Below, in pieces: positions 1 to 12,812 of a DNA stretch of 64,000 nucleotides; the stretch's first letter is position 1; each line of letters starts with the position of its first letter. Made by a program: the position numbers and the translations under genes. Below the pieces are notes generated by a model that worked only from the letters and a program-made list of their open reading frames with translations, had not been told where the DNA came from and did not search any database. Source of the stretch: Agelaius tricolor (taxonomy: Eukaryota; Chordata; Aves; Passeriformes; Icteridae); assembly GCA_023055355.1 (NCBI GenBank), contig JALJCS010000004.1, positions 18,192,244 through 18,256,243 of the forward strand, in the 5' to 3' direction.

Positions 1-49
1 CTACAGTTGGAGTACAAGGGAGCTAGCTCTGAATGCAGGACTAAGACTG
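1..49 (+). other. possible 3' end of an exon (partial, cut by window edge)
   Basis: The window opens with 49 bases that read without a stop in frame 1 (16 codons, LQLEYKGASSECRTKT, plus one extra base). They are followed immediately by GTGAGT at 50-55, a very good vertebrate 5' splice site, and then a T-rich run. Frame 2 is also open, which is common by chance over so short a stretch. The acceptor side lies outside the window, so neither coding status nor phase can be tested. I do not recognise the peptide. It could be a coding exon, a non-coding RNA exon or chance. The plus-strand direction agrees with the antisense bias of the transposons. Confidence 0.22.
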
Positions 50-3000
50 GTGAGTTTTTTTTCCTTTTCTTTAATGATTGAATTTAATCTTCAAATTTGG
101 CACAAAATAAATCTAGAGATGATAATTATTTTTTACGTAACTTTTTGGCACAATTCTTACTAACATTTTAGAAGAGAACATTCTGAAGGGATTCCATTGT
201 TTTAGAATTATATCCTCTAAACACAAAGTGACTTCTGCCATAGTCTCATAGATTCTTCTTGTGGTTGGATAGAAATTTGAGTCCATGGGAACTGCAGTCA
301 TCAGAAAATCAGGAAACATGGTGTAAAACAAGGCAGCATTTTGTTTCCCAGATATTGAACACTTTCCAGTTTAAACATTACAAACAAGCATGAGACAGAG
401 TGTTGGCTGAATACCAAATAAGTACTTTCATAAATAAATCACTTTACAAATTTTGCTGGTATCTACTGAATAATTCATGTGACAAATAGGAGATGGTCAG
501 CAACAGTTCTCCTTGAATACAAAGAATATCCCTGTTAATTGAATTTTTAAAATGAAAAATTAGTAATTTTCACTGACTTTTATATTCAACACTTATTACT
601 CAATTAGGTTTACAAAATAACATTCAGAGGGCTTCACATTGCTGGTAGAAAGACATGTCATTTGAGGACAACTTAAGTTTTCTTTTGTACTCTTTCCCTA
701 ATGGTCTGTACCACTTTTGTCCTGTTCAGCTCCAGTTCTAAGTCCTGAAAAAACCTTCTCTGCTTGGTGTACCAGAGTCATCATGTGACTTGTCATTGAC
801 CCAGCAATTCTACTTTCTCATCACTGGGATCGTTTCAGGTTCATATTACTCTGAATTGATACATGGGCATTTATTCATATAAAACAGTTAACTTGTATCT
901 GAAGATTGCATAATGTCCACTTTCACCCTTGGAACTAAATAAAACCTCAAACACAATTCAATTCTACAGTTAGGAACTGTACCCAGTTATTACTGCAGAA
1001 TTATAAAAGTGATTCCCATGAACTTGAAGAAGAAATCAAGCTCTGGATTTGTTATTGCCAAAGATTTGGCTGCTTAGAATGTATTTTCAATACTCAAAAA
1101 CTTAAATGACAAAACCTTTAGATTAAGGAAATATTTCATATTTATATTTAATATTTGAAAATATTTCAAATTTATTTAAATTTGAGACGATAAAGAAGAT
1201 AAACTATGGGTTTCTCAATGTGTCTAACAACTGCTAAAATGTACTGGGGTACCTTCTATTTGAACTGTGCCATACATGTGTTGTTCTAGTTTAGCTCTGT
1301 CATTTAGGTCAAAGATCTTCCTCACAATCTGTAATTACCAGAGATCTGATGATATAAACATTGTCTAGTCTCATTTAATTTATTGATTATTCAATAGAAT
1401 ACCTGGGTTACTTCCAAAATGTTTCTGTAGAAGTTAGGTACATAGAGGTTTATGGAATAGCTGTAGCACTCTTCTGAAGCTGAACTCTAGGCAGCCTCTT
1501 TCTATTCAAAACCTTTTCAACAAAAATTTTACACATGGACATAACTGATAAAAAGGACACATCCCTAAAAATCAAAACATGACCATATGAAGATTTGCAC
1601 AGAGGTTTATTTTGAGCTGCTATTAAAGTCTGACTGCTCAGTGAAATGCATCAAGAACATATGAATGTGTATAATGGATACAGATTTATGGCCTTCTTTC
1701 TACCATGTGAATGCAGTGGGATAGTTCCACATTAAACAGATGATTCTGGAATATATGGCTGAAGATGAAGGAGTTATTGAATGTCATGTGATTGAAATAA
1801 ATATATTTCTCTAAATTAGGATGATTTCAAGTATCATTCAATAGTGGTTATTTTCACTATAGCAGGTGCATCCTAACTTTGTAGAAAATGGTATCACTGT
1901 AAAAAAGAAGAGTATGCCATGTTTAGGATATGAAACAGATGTAAAAACTGAAGTGAATGCACCATCTATCTAGTCTGGCTTTCAAAAGAACAAATTATTT
2001 ATTGGTTTATGGCCAGTAGCACTGATTGAGCTGCAATGTTTCTACTATAAAAATCTCCTATCTTGCTGCCAAAGCTGTAAGAGAGAAGAAACTACCATGG
2101 TATTTGGTAAATTTTCTAACGGGGGAATCAAATTTTTCCTGTATTCCTTAAGTATGTAAGGCAGCAGTTACCCCTGTTTAGAGTTTCATTCCTTTTAGTA
2201 TTTTATTTTCAGTTGTAAAATGGTAAAAAAACATGACCCAAAGATCAACAGACATAACTAATAATGCAGGAAAGATTGCTACATGAACTCAGAAAATGCT
2301 TGATGGGTTTGTTTAGATGCTTGTTTTTAGGGTATCCTTAAAAAGTGCCATAAATCACTTTTATCTCTATTGTACATATTTTAGTATTAGTTTTCCTTTT
2401 AACATAGTTTCTATGTAATATATGTAATGAAGCACTTTTTCTGTCTGAAAACTTAATGAGGCTCAAGATGCCATCTCTAAATATTTCAATTTTTACTAAT
2501 CATATTGAATCTGCACTTTTGCAGATTTCAAGATGCTTTTGAAATATTGGAGCTCCTTGGTTGGTCTGGAATTTTCTGTCAAACATTCAACTCATGAATG
2601 ATTCTTTTCAGAGAAATTATCTCATTAACATTCCTAAGACTTAATCAAGGCATTAAGCTTGAAAAATATGCATCTCTGAAAGATGCACATTCATTCAGAT
2701 TCAATTTTCATCTGTTGAATGAGATTAAAAATTTCCATACTGAAATATTCTGTTGAATTAAAATTATTCCTAAAGACACTTTTGTGTTTGTGCTTCCTTG
2801 TGCTTCCACAACTTTTTTTTGTGTAAAGTAAGCTAGGTGGCTCTGTTGGCAAAGTTTATTTCCTAGACTGAGTCGTTCTTTTGACACGTTGGATTTTGTA
2901 ACATCTTTTGACTCTCTTCTTGAACTATATCTGCTTCTGGAATGTTTTTCAGTTCTAGGGAGTCCACTGGTCAGTGAAGATTTCCATTATTGACTTGATC

Positions 3001-3075
3001 ATGTTCCACAGCAAAAATGGGACCCTTAGCTTATGTAGGTAAGCTCAATTTGTATTAGATGAATGGGTTTAAACT
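50..3075. other. non-coding single-copy sequence, no gene seen
   Basis: AT-rich sequence with stops in all frames and no recognised transposon. Near 1140-1190 there is an AT-only imperfect palindromic patch built from ATATTT and AAATAT words. If base 50 is a real splice donor, this is the 5' part of the following intron. Confidence 0.55.
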
Positions 3076-3324
3076 AAAGGAGGGCATTTTTTTGATTAGA
3101 TATTAAGAAGAAATTCTTTACTGTGAGGGTGCTGAGGCACCGGGACAGATTGACCAGAGAAGCTGTGGAGTCCCCATTTCTGGTGATGTTCAAGACCAGG
3201 CTGTATGGGGCTCTGAGTTATCTGGGCTAGAGGAAGGTATCCCTGTCAATAGCAAGGGTTTGGAACTAGCTGATTTTTGAGATCACTTCCAAGCCTAACC
3301 ATTACACGACTCTATGATTCCATA
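3076..3324 (+). mobile_element. CR1 LINE, 3'-terminal fragment
   Basis: A 5'-truncated copy of a chicken-repeat-1 (CR1) non-LTR retrotransposon in sense orientation. It starts at the end of ORF2 with the recognisable run GATTAGATATTAAGAAGAAA, followed by the stretch for 'TTCTTTACTGTGAGGGTG'. It passes through the 3' UTR (TCCAAGCCTAACCATTAC) and ends in the CR1 octamer tail TCTATGATTCCATA at about 3311-3324. No long ORF remains. CR1 copies are usually truncated at the 5' end, so the 250-bp size is normal. This is one of only two plus-strand CR1 pieces in the window. Confidence 0.85.
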
Positions 3325-6300
3325 ACCTGTTTACTGAATTATGTAGACTGTTCTCTTAGCTACATATAAACCTTTCCACAATCTGCTAATTTCTTTATGA
3401 CTTTTCTCCCTGATTATCAGTTCCTGTAGCACTCCTTTGTCACACACTTTCTCTAGGACAAGTCAAAATTTTCTAGACACCTTTAGGCTCTATCAGTTAC
3501 CTGGTTTTCATCCAAAGTTTTGGCTAACATACTGCTTTTAATCTTGCAGTCAGAAGCATGATAAAACACAACTAGTAGCTAAACTGGAAAAATTCTGTTG
3601 TAAGAGATTCTTTTGGTGATCACAGCTAACTACTAGAAACAGCTATTTAGAGATGTTTAGGAACCTTTTACCCTCTCCTGAACTAAAAGGCTTATTAAAC
3701 ACTTGCAATCTTATTGAGCTATTAGTGTTTTTAAATATACAAATTAAGTAACAGCTTTCTAAAGCTTAATGAAATCAGAGAGCTTTAATGAGCTTTTAAT
3801 TTAAGCTTTTTTTCACTTAATTTCACAATATGTTGCTTATTTTTAGTCCAACAGTGAAATTGGGAAGATATTGATCTCACAAACTCTACAGAATTTTTTT
3901 ATCTTGTAATTAGTAGTAGCAAAAATTGATACTTGAACCTTTCTCTATAAATTTGCATTTAGGTACCAATTCCTCTCCTTCAGTGCTTTATTTCATGCTT
4001 CATTACAATATTCATCCTTGTCTTTAGCTAAAAATACTCCACTGGAGTACCGCATTCATTCATCAGGACAGTGGAGAAAACTGTAGGGAATGGGAGTAAT
4101 GCTCACCCTCCACTAAGAAGCTGTCTGCTGTTGTTGTCTCACCTCAGGAGAATTGTGCCTTTTCCCTTTGGCAGCAAACTTAATTTTCTTATTTTTCAAG
4201 AACCTTAAAACTTAGAAACTGATACAATTTTATTAGCCTATATCCTGTGTAATTTCAAAGTATTTCTTCATAATTTCTCAGTGATCTTTCTAACGAAATA
4301 TAAAAAAATAATCACTTTGGAACAAACTGAGGAAATAGGTGACACATAAAAGCTGCAAAAGTTACATTTTAGTTAACTGGAGCATTCCTTAGCTTTGCAT
4401 ATTAGCTTTTTAATGTGATTTAGTTTTTATGCTCTTCAAAATAAGATCTTAGTGAATAATGGGTAGCAACACTCAAGTCACCATAAAAGAAAACGACAAA
4501 ATGACTTCATAAAAATGCCAGCAAATGCAAGCTAAGAGCATTTTCAATTTATCTGCCAAGTTTCTAAGCACTCATCCAAAATAGCTTTGTGATTTTACTT
4601 CCAAAGCTATTATCTGTACCTAAATAAGTAGCTGTCAATAACTATCAGCTATTATGCTGACCTTTTTCTGTATGAGGCTAAATCAGAACAGGTCTGTTGA
4701 AAGGTATACCTGGCTTCCAGTACAGAAGATCCCATTAGCTGTTAATTTTTTACTCAGGCCTGAGGTCAGTGTTCTTGTCACTGCCTTTATGGCAGTTCTG
4801 CAACACTTTAATAATGGTGTACTCAGTTGCTATGGAGTTCTAGTTATGCTTAGAAGAAAACTATCAATGAAAGCAGGCATGATAATAAAGGCAAACATAC
4901 TTTTTTCCTAAATGGATTCCTTGTTTTACCTTGAAAAAATTGTCTTAGATATGTTTTTTAAGCCCATAAATCCATATGATTTATAAGCAGATATATAATG
5001 AGCCACATTTTTATGTCACTCTCACCCCAATGTCATGTTTTATTATGTAATGCCAAAAGGCTCACCAAATGTACTCAATTTTCACAAACTGAGAAACAAC
5101 ATTGGTGCTGTTTGAACAGGCTGAATTCCTCCAGAGGAAAAAATGTTCATTTCAAAGAAGTAAAGACTGCTGTCATTGCAAAATAAGCATCAATTAATTA
5201 TAATGAAATTTAATTAAGCTTTGCTCAGGTTTGCATTCTCTCTCATGTCTTTAAGGATTGATCTTTAGGAAAGACTCAAAACCATGTTTCTCGGGTAAGT
5301 CACTTCTTATTTAATTGTGTATGACGAAGTTAAAAAAAAAACCCAAACCCACAAACAAAACAGGTACATAATTTAATCTAAAAATCTAAAACTTTTTTAT
5401 TTCCATTTATGATGTTACTGCTAATCCTGAAGTTAGAGTTCCCTATACACTTAGGTTTTCTAATTCACCTATTATCAGACTATAGGAAAGCATGGGTCTC
5501 ACAAGATTGACATTTTCATACTGGTGAGATTGTGACCTCAGAATCAAGCTTTGTTTTCTTTTTATTTTCATGTCTTCAGTTCTTACTTTCTCATGCACTG
5601 ACATCTGCGTTCATTATGCTACATTCAACCACAAGGCAGATCTTGAAGCTTTTGGTTAATTTGACCTAATACCAGCAAGAGATGCAGGAGCACCCAGATT
5701 TTCAACCAACCTCAGTCTTTCTGTCAAACTTCTCTTCTCAGCTCTCTATTTTCCATAATTCAGGATAGTCAAGAGTAAAAGTATTCTCCATGATTTTTTT
5801 GCTCTGTCTTCTGACCTTTGTGCCTTACCAAAATGATTTACCAAAAGGTGATGTGCTCAAGATTTACACATACAAAGTCAAAGCAAATGTCTCTGCAGAA
5901 GGCAAGACTAGAACCACTCTTTTTGAGGTTTAGGAACTGGCATGATGGACATAATTGACACTAAATTCTCTTAATTTATAATAATATAGGTATGTTGTAA
6001 TAGCACCAGACACTTAACTTGTTAATACTTGAAGGGTTTGTGAAATAGATTTGTCTTCAAAAAACAACTCACATTCAGTGGCAACAAAAAATCCTACTGG
6101 AAGCATAAGGCAAAGTGTAACACTATTACAGCACAAGTGACCTATGCAAGTGACGCTGGTACTGTAAAGTTTTTCAGATTTGTTTTATCTGTAAATTCCA
6201 AATCATTTTAGTTTTGCTTTTTCAGGAGAAACCCTGAAAAGTAAATATTTCTGTCTTGTCTTGCTTCTTTCCTTCTCCTTCCCCTTCTCCAGACTACGGT

Positions 6301-9242
6301 GAGATAATGTCCTTGAGGAAAATTGCGCACAAATCTTTATTTTTAGTTGAGGTTTGTACAAGTTTCCATGTAGTCTCTGATATCTATGATCTCTATGTAT
6401 GCACATCTATTTGTGGGCACAAATTTTAAATTAAGTTATAATTAGAATGAATAAAAATTGTACCATATTGATTTCCTAAAGTTAGAAAATGGCACAATTG
6501 TGGGTGCTTGCAATATTTTGGTGAAGGTGAAAAAAACACTGAAAGATAATGTAAATAATTCCTTTCTTATTTTATTTTAATCCATGTGCTTGGGATTTAT
6601 ACAGGTGCCTGCCATCGTTTGGGAGAGCTATATTAAACTATTGCTTCATCTTTTTGGTAACAATTATCATTTTAACATTTATTTTGATTGTCACAAGAGA
6701 GTTTTGTCCTTATACAGTTAATGACACAGTAAGTTGAGATTGTAACTTAAATTCAGAGAAAGAAAAGACTTTAAGGACATAATAAATTCTGATGCATCAC
6801 TTACAATTTATAACTGATGTCAAGCACCTTGCCAGTATCAGCACATCATCATGTTCATGAACTTGAATGATATCATGAAAGATTCAGCTTTTGTACTGAC
6901 AAAATAACAGCAGTCTTAATATGTATTCTTTGGGCATTTTTTCTCTCCTGAATGTTCTCCATGAGAGCTTTTAATGCCAAAACCTAACTATGTAAATAAT
7001 TAATCTGAAATTTTTCATGTATTTTTATAGAACACTTAGGTTTTTTAATTGTCAAGAGATAACTGTCTTGAACATTCATAAAAAAGTAAAGAATGTTAAG
7101 GAAAAACTATTTTTGAAATGCCATAGTTTATTTGATCTCAAGTCAGTCAGAATAATCAGAGCAGTAATTTTTACCAGATTGGAAGTTGTACTTACTACAT
7201 AGGCCCAATGCTGCCACCAATTTTTCTTCAAATTTTGCCTAGTATCAACAGCAGGTTATGTTAGGTATTTGGTAAAAAAACTAATGTGAATTCTAACCTT
7301 ACCATAGATAAAATGGTGGAACATTCTTAGAAGGCTAGATGATTTTATACTGAAGTATTGGAAAAGTATTTTGGTCACAGGGACCATTATTACAATACAT
7401 TAACATCATGAATGGAAAAGGAAGTGATCTGGGATGTAATCTTGCCTCAGACTGTGGTCTGCACTATGAAATAGTTTGCAAATTCCTATGCTAACCAGTA
7501 AATTATAATATATTTTTGAAATATGATCCCTGAAACTTGTAACATACACTAGGGAGATGTAAAAATAAATACTAATTGTGATCATTAATAAAAAAAGAAG
7601 TGAATTAATGAAGTGATTCAAGAATTTTAACAACTCTCTCTCTTGTCAACTTAGCAACTTCAGTATGACAATACTAACAGAAGAGACTACTTCCAGTGGA
7701 ACATGTACTTTCTTAGCAAATTTTCTTAAGTATCTTTCTCATGCTCAAGGCGTATGTTGTTGTGAAGACTGTCCTATCTGATGAACTAGCAGCAAGCTGA
7801 TTCTCTTTGGTTTTTACAAAACAGTTTTAGCACACTTTCTGACAGTAGGCAATACATGTATTATAAATACAGATGGTGTAATTGGTTGTTATGGTAATAG
7901 GGTTCGTATCAACGTCTATCTGGAAAGGGACTGAAAGAAAACTGCTAAGTCTCCCATAGGTTTCAACTGTGTCATAAAATTTCAGAAAAACATGTTCATG
8001 GGTAGTAAAGCAATTACTGCAAAATTTTGCCAACAAAATCCCCACCAGTGCAATCCATCAAAAGACTGAAGACAAAGTTTCTATATATGTATAGCAGTAA
8101 GATAAAGGCCTGAGAAATGATGAAACCTAGCCAGACAGTCCAAAAATTCTTTTGCCATTTAAAATTAATCTTTCCAATGTATTCCAGTGTTTTATTCTGT
8201 GAAATGCTATATAAAGGACTAGATGACAGCATGTTCATAATTTCCCATGTGTTCTACTAAAAAACTCTGCATGATTATGTCAGAAAAATAGAAAGACAAT
8301 ATGGTTGATTGTTATGTTTGAACTGTTCACAGTGCACCCCCATAGGCCTGTGCTTTTTTGCTATAAAATAAAAACATTGTAAATAAAACTTCATACATTA
8401 ATTTGTATATTTATAAATTTGAACTGAATAACTTCACAAACTATCAGCAAAATAAAGTCAAAATTTGTCTTTTCCACATGGTAGTGGAAGTGCTCATGCT
8501 GGATTTGCATACATTCCTTTTTCTTTGAACACTCGTGTTTGTTTTATATTTCTGTGTCCAACAGAATGTTTTGAAGGGACAGTAGTCCTCATGTAGATAC
8601 TTCAAGCAGTGATGTTCGAAGCAGATGGGCTAGCTATGAAATTGAATTAGCTGTTTTTATTTTAGGAGTGAGCATCCCTTCTATAGCTGGAGTCAGAATG
8701 ATTTACTTTGCTTTATGAGGTTTAAGAGAAATCTTACTAATCACGTCTGATTCTAAAATTTTACTCATTTATTCATTGCCATTTCTTCTACACATATGTA
8801 TCTCTATACAAGCACATACTGAGATAGGACAGGAGTCATCACCTTTCATTTAGGATGTAAAGTAGCTCACATTATTATTTATATATTCAAATGATGGCCT
8901 AAAATTTTTGGTATCTTTCATGTTTCATAGTAAGGTTCTTAGTGGAAAGATTTTGACTCATGTTATAATTTTCTTTTCCTGCTATCAAAACTTATTTTAC
9001 TTTGGAGGTTTGAACCTGTGCTGTGAGATTACACACTCTTCTGCTAGAAGAGGTAGGCAGAAACATATAGAACATTTTAATACTCAAAGATGAGAAGTGT
9101 GCAGCTGACACAGAGAAGTGAAGTATTCATATTAGGTCACAGCCTTTTCAATCTATGTTTCTTGCTTTCAATGTGGTATATTAAGGTTTTTCATAAGTAT
9201 TTTACATATCTACATAAAATGGAAAAGAAGTTCTTAAATGGT
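3325..9242. other. non-coding single-copy sequence, no gene seen
   Basis: About 5.9 kb of AT-rich sequence without recognised transposons. It holds a short A/AC-rich patch at 5330-5362 and TTAATTA-rich patches near 5190-5220. Open frames here are at most about 85 codons and show no domain-like features. A good GGTAAGT donor at 5293-5299 lies after an acceptor-like tract, but nothing else supports an exon there. Confidence 0.55.
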
Positions 9243-9846
9243 TGTCATGGTTTAACCCCAGCCAGCAGCTAAGCCCCACACAGCTGCTCTCTCACTCCCA
9301 CACCAGCAGTATTGGGAAGAAAATTGGAAGGATAAAAGCCAGAAAATTCATGGGTTCAGATAAAGTTAGTTTTATGGAGAAAGAAAAAGGCATGTACATG
9401 AGAAAAGCAAAACAAATAATTAAATCAGTACTTCTGATTGGCAGGTAGGTGTTCAGCTATCTCCAGGAGAGCAGACCCCATCACACCTAATTGCTACTTG
9501 GGAAGACAAATAACATCACTCCAAACATCCTTCCCTTCCTCCTTCTTCCCATCACCTTTGTATTCTGAGCCTGATGTCCTGTGGCCTGGAATGTGCCTTT
9601 GGGGAATGGGGGTCACCGGGCTTTGTCCCCTCCCAACATCCCATGTACCCTCAGTCTCCCTGACATTGTGGCAATATGCAGAAAAAGACAGAAAACCAGA
9701 AAAAGCCTTGGTACTTTGCAAGCCGTGCAGAACAATAACAAAAATATCTCTATATTATCATCCCTGTGTTCAGCAAAAATCCAAAACACAATCCCATATC
9801 AGCCACTCTGAAGAAAATTAACTCTAGCCCAGCTGCAACCAGCACA
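9243..9846 (-). mobile_element. solo LTR of an avian endogenous retrovirus (family A)
   Basis: A complete long terminal repeat of about 604 bp. On the plus strand it begins TGTCATGGTTTAACCCCAGC and ends in CAACCAGCACA, giving the TG...CA ends of retroviral LTRs. In sense (minus) direction it starts with TGTGCTGGTTGCAGCTGGG and continues into GAGTTAATTTTCTTC, a pattern I know from a very common bird LTR. It is flanked by ATGGT (9238-9242) and GTGGT (9847-9851), a 5-bp target duplication with one mismatch. A 5-bp duplication fits gamma- or ERVL-type integrases. The TATA region is decayed and no internal viral sequence is attached, so this is a solo LTR left by LTR-LTR recombination. The 127-codon frame over it is chance. 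Confidence 0.82.
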
Positions 9847-10303
9847 GTGGTCCTTTAGATTTCAGCACAAAAGGGACCACACAGAACAGGTTTAATGAAA
9901 GTTTTTGATCAGTCCTCCTGAGAAAGAACTTCCTGCTTCTATGATATTGGTTTTTCATGTATGAAAATTCAAGCCAGAAAAGTAAAAAGTACTTCTTTTT
10001 TTTCTGACTTAGATTAATCTGATGCAAGATGAATGAAATCTCTAGATGGATCTTGATTTGGGATGTTGAACATTCTAGCTATTCAAAATTTAAAAATAAA
10101 TAATAACTGTTTTGCAGATAGTAGCTAGACATAAAATTACAGTGCCACAGAAATGAAAATCAGAGCTCTCATTGACTGCATATTGGCTAAATTTCATGCA
10201 ATGCATTTAAAATTATTTAGGACAGCATTAATGTTAAAAAATAACCCCTCGTCTTTTGCAAACGCAATAGATCATTGATAGATAAATCAAATTCAAGTAC
10301 TTT
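9847..10303. other. short single-copy spacer between LTRs
   Basis: About 450 bp of AT-rich sequence between two LTR insertions. No gene, known repeat or regulatory element is seen in it. Confidence 0.5.
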
Positions 10304-10692
10304 TGTTATGAATATGAACAAGGCCAAACTTACTCAGGAGAAAGAGGTTCTTGTTTATTAAAATAACTGCAAGGAACAGAGTACCCAGGATAAGCCCAGG
10401 CACCCACACAGTGAGCCAAAACCAGAACAGTGCACTAACCACAAGTGCACTGGGTTCTCCCCAGAAAACAAGTATCCAAAAAGAAGAAACCGGACCCAAC
10501 CAAATGCCCCCCATTTATACCCCTTTTGAGTCCAGGATTGGTCCATTTCCAGGCTTCTCATTGGTCTTTAATGCTGTTCATTCTGGACCAATTGTTTCTG
10601 CAGGGCTTCGAATGATTGGTCAGATCTTCCATCTAAACCCTCTTCGACCTCGCCTTGCCCCATTGTCACGATCTGTCCTAGTGAACGGATGT
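10304..10692 (-). mobile_element. LTR-like module (family B)
   Basis: On the minus strand this block has the order expected for an LTR. Four CCAAT or inverted CCAAT words (10537, 10560, 10588, 10615) come first, then a TATA box GTATAAA (10514-10520). About 160 bases further on is an AATAAA poly(A) signal (10354-10359), and the sequence ends CATAACA at 10304. It adjoins the next LTR directly, and the upstream U3 end is not clear. A short frame on the minus strand starting MGQG lies just outside the promoter. It may be the start of an internal region but is too short to call. No target duplication was found. Confidence 0.55.
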
Positions 10693-11611
10693 TGTGATGG
10701 TTGGTAGGAGGTGATCTCAGGGTGCAAAAGAACCGACACGGTACAAGGGGGTTTGCAGTAATAAACAAAACAAATGCACCTTTATTGAATGACCACAGCA
10801 AAATGCGATAGAGGGATTAAGGGAGAGAAAAAGATAGAGAAAGAGAGAGAAGAGAGAAGGGGATATAGCTACCAACTAGAGATGAAGTCCTTTGGTCCAG
10901 TCCAGTTGAGGATCCGCCTGTTACGCTGGGGAGATGTCAAAATCTCTAGCAAATTCAGAGGGGTTTTTTTATTGAAAATTGTAAGGGAGGGGGGAAACAG
11001 ATACAATAGGGAATAGATGTTACAAGTAGTCCATATTCTCAGCAGTAAGCGAGAGCCATTGTTTTCTTGGTCCAGTGGTTGCAACCTACAGGCAAACATC
11101 TCGCTTTGGTCAGCTTGCCTCCCCCACCACACTGGGGGTTTCAGTCCCAGTCCTTGGAGGGAGGAGAGAGGCCTTTTCACATGGGAGTTTCATGTCTCAG
11201 TCCTGGATGGAGAGACTTCTTGCATCTCAGTCTGTCTGTCACGGTGGTTGTAAAACAGGTGAGGGTCTTCTGTGGGAGACCACCTGAACTCAGGAGAAGT
11301 CTGGCCAGGCCGAGAGGTGGGACAGCTTCCAAAAGCTATTGTTGCAAACGGGGCACGGTGTCCCCTTCTTAGCCTACAGCAAACAACACCTGTGAAAACA
11401 AATAGCTTAACACTGTGCTTTCAGGTTTCAGAGCCTTTGGCATGCCAGAGATTCTAGACGGGGGGGTCTTCTTTTCAGTGGTCCCCCAATGACAATCGTG
11501 AGGCAGATTAGGAAAAATTTGGACAGACACTCACACCCGTCAGACCACTGTTCCACTAAACCCTGAACCCTTCTCCTAGCACATTCTAATAAGCCCCCCC
11601 CCCCCCCAACA
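10693..11611 (-). mobile_element. long LTR of an avian endogenous retrovirus (family C)
   Basis: On the plus strand this runs from TGTGATGGTTGG to a C15 run and CAACA. In sense (minus) direction it therefore starts TGTTGGGG and ends CCATCACA, with TG...CA ends. An AATAAA poly(A) signal in minus sense lies at 10781-10786, about 90 bases before the LTR end. Upstream of it are a purine-rich tract (10819-10862) and a TATAT-like motif near 10864. It is GC-rich compared with its surroundings. It abuts family B at 10692/10693. No matching flanking duplication was found (GATGT against TAATA), so it is not a simple insertion into family B. Either the two are parts of one rearranged provirus or the ends are misplaced. 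No intact viral gene is present. Confidence 0.6.
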
Positions 11612-12191
11612 TAATACAATCAATATAACATAATTAATACAATATAATTGAACTATACCCTAATTTAAATTAACTTTTACCTATAACACTATGGCTTCTT
11701 TATTGCAGCACATCTGTTAGTGAAACCAAAAGTCTGCACCACATACTATTACTATATTCAAGTAGTAACAATCTTTGGATGTTTTACTTATGGTTTAACT
11801 CTTGTCTTTCCATTAGCTTCTTTTACAGTTATTAAGCTGTGCTGTGTATCTTCCATTTTCTTCTCCTTCTTGGCTAAATTATTGAAGGAACTGATCTTTG
11901 AAAGGCCACTAATAATCAATAAATATTAACAAGGGATTCATGCTTGTCCTTCTTCTCTAAACCAGGAAATTGACAGAAAAACATAGAGCACAAGTGAAGC
12001 TGTCATCTTATTCAGTGGCATCCCCCATCTACACTGTTTACTACACTCCTATGCAGTACCATGCTTGCATTTTAAAACTGAGAGTAGTGTTTAAAGTGGA
12101 ATTCTTAGTACTCCTTTTGACCCCTAGGTTTTACCACATAGGGAAGTGTCTCATTTGAAATCTAGCAAGAGGGGACTGTTTCCTCCTATCT

Positions 12192-12224
12192 AAAATCTTA
12201 ATGATTAAGTTAAACATTAAGATT
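12192..12224. repeat. perfect inverted repeat, 11-bp arms
   Basis: AAATCTTAATG and CATTAAGATTT are exact reverse complements separated by 11 bases. It could form a short hairpin in RNA. Such AT-rich palindromes are frequent by chance. Confidence 0.6.
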
Positions 12225-12779
12225 TAGGGGGAAGATGCCAGCTGTTATACTGAAGCAGACGGTTATATTTCATTAGCAGTTGAAACAGTTCCTCTTGCAC
12301 TTCTGTATTGTACAATCTTTCATCAGAAAAAGGTAAATATAAACTCAGTCTTGCTTTACTGTTAATGTAATACAAGTCCATTTTCCTTTGCTGCTACAAC
12401 AAACCAAGATGGACATGACCTGATTTTCCTATATTCAGGGCAGATGATCAGGGCAATTATAATAGCAGCAGCAAATTTTTAGGGTCATATTGATTACAGT
12501 TACGTCAACGTATAGTCTGATAGGCCTCTGTAAAGAGAGGCAAATTTGCTGCTAATCAAGGAAGCAAAAATTCAGATTGTGTACATTATCATCATTGAAC
12601 AAAAATTGGTGATATATGCACTGCTTGTGTCTAAAACTTTTCTGCAAAAAGTTATATTTTTAGTAAGAAGAAAGGACATGTGGGAAGAGGGATTTCACCA
12701 GACAAATTAAAATGAAAACAATATAAACCAATTAAATGTATGAAAACCAGAAGAAATGAACAATTTTTCTTGCAGATTC

Positions 12780-12812
12780 CTTCCTTCCGCCTGCCACTTC
12801 CTTCCTTCCTTT
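12780..12812. repeat. CCTT-type pyrimidine repeat
   Basis: Interrupted CCTT/CTTC repeats on the plus strand (CCTTCCTTCC, then CTTCCTTCCTTCC), about 33 bases of almost pure pyrimidine. Confidence 0.75.

Noticed and set aside
5255..5294. Micro-exon candidate before the donor GGTAAGT
   Set aside because: The donor is good, but the acceptor is ambiguous and the unit is under 40 bases with a stop in two frames. Such pairs are expected by chance.
9438..9821. 127-codon plus-strand open frame
   Set aside because: It lies wholly inside the family A solo LTR, antisense to it, and shows no domain. LTRs of this family are GC-richer and open by chance.
10580..10640. gag-like start (MGQG frame) as a viral gene
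   Set aside because: Only about 30 codons before a stop, overlapping the CCAAT region of the adjacent LTR module. Too little to call a gene.
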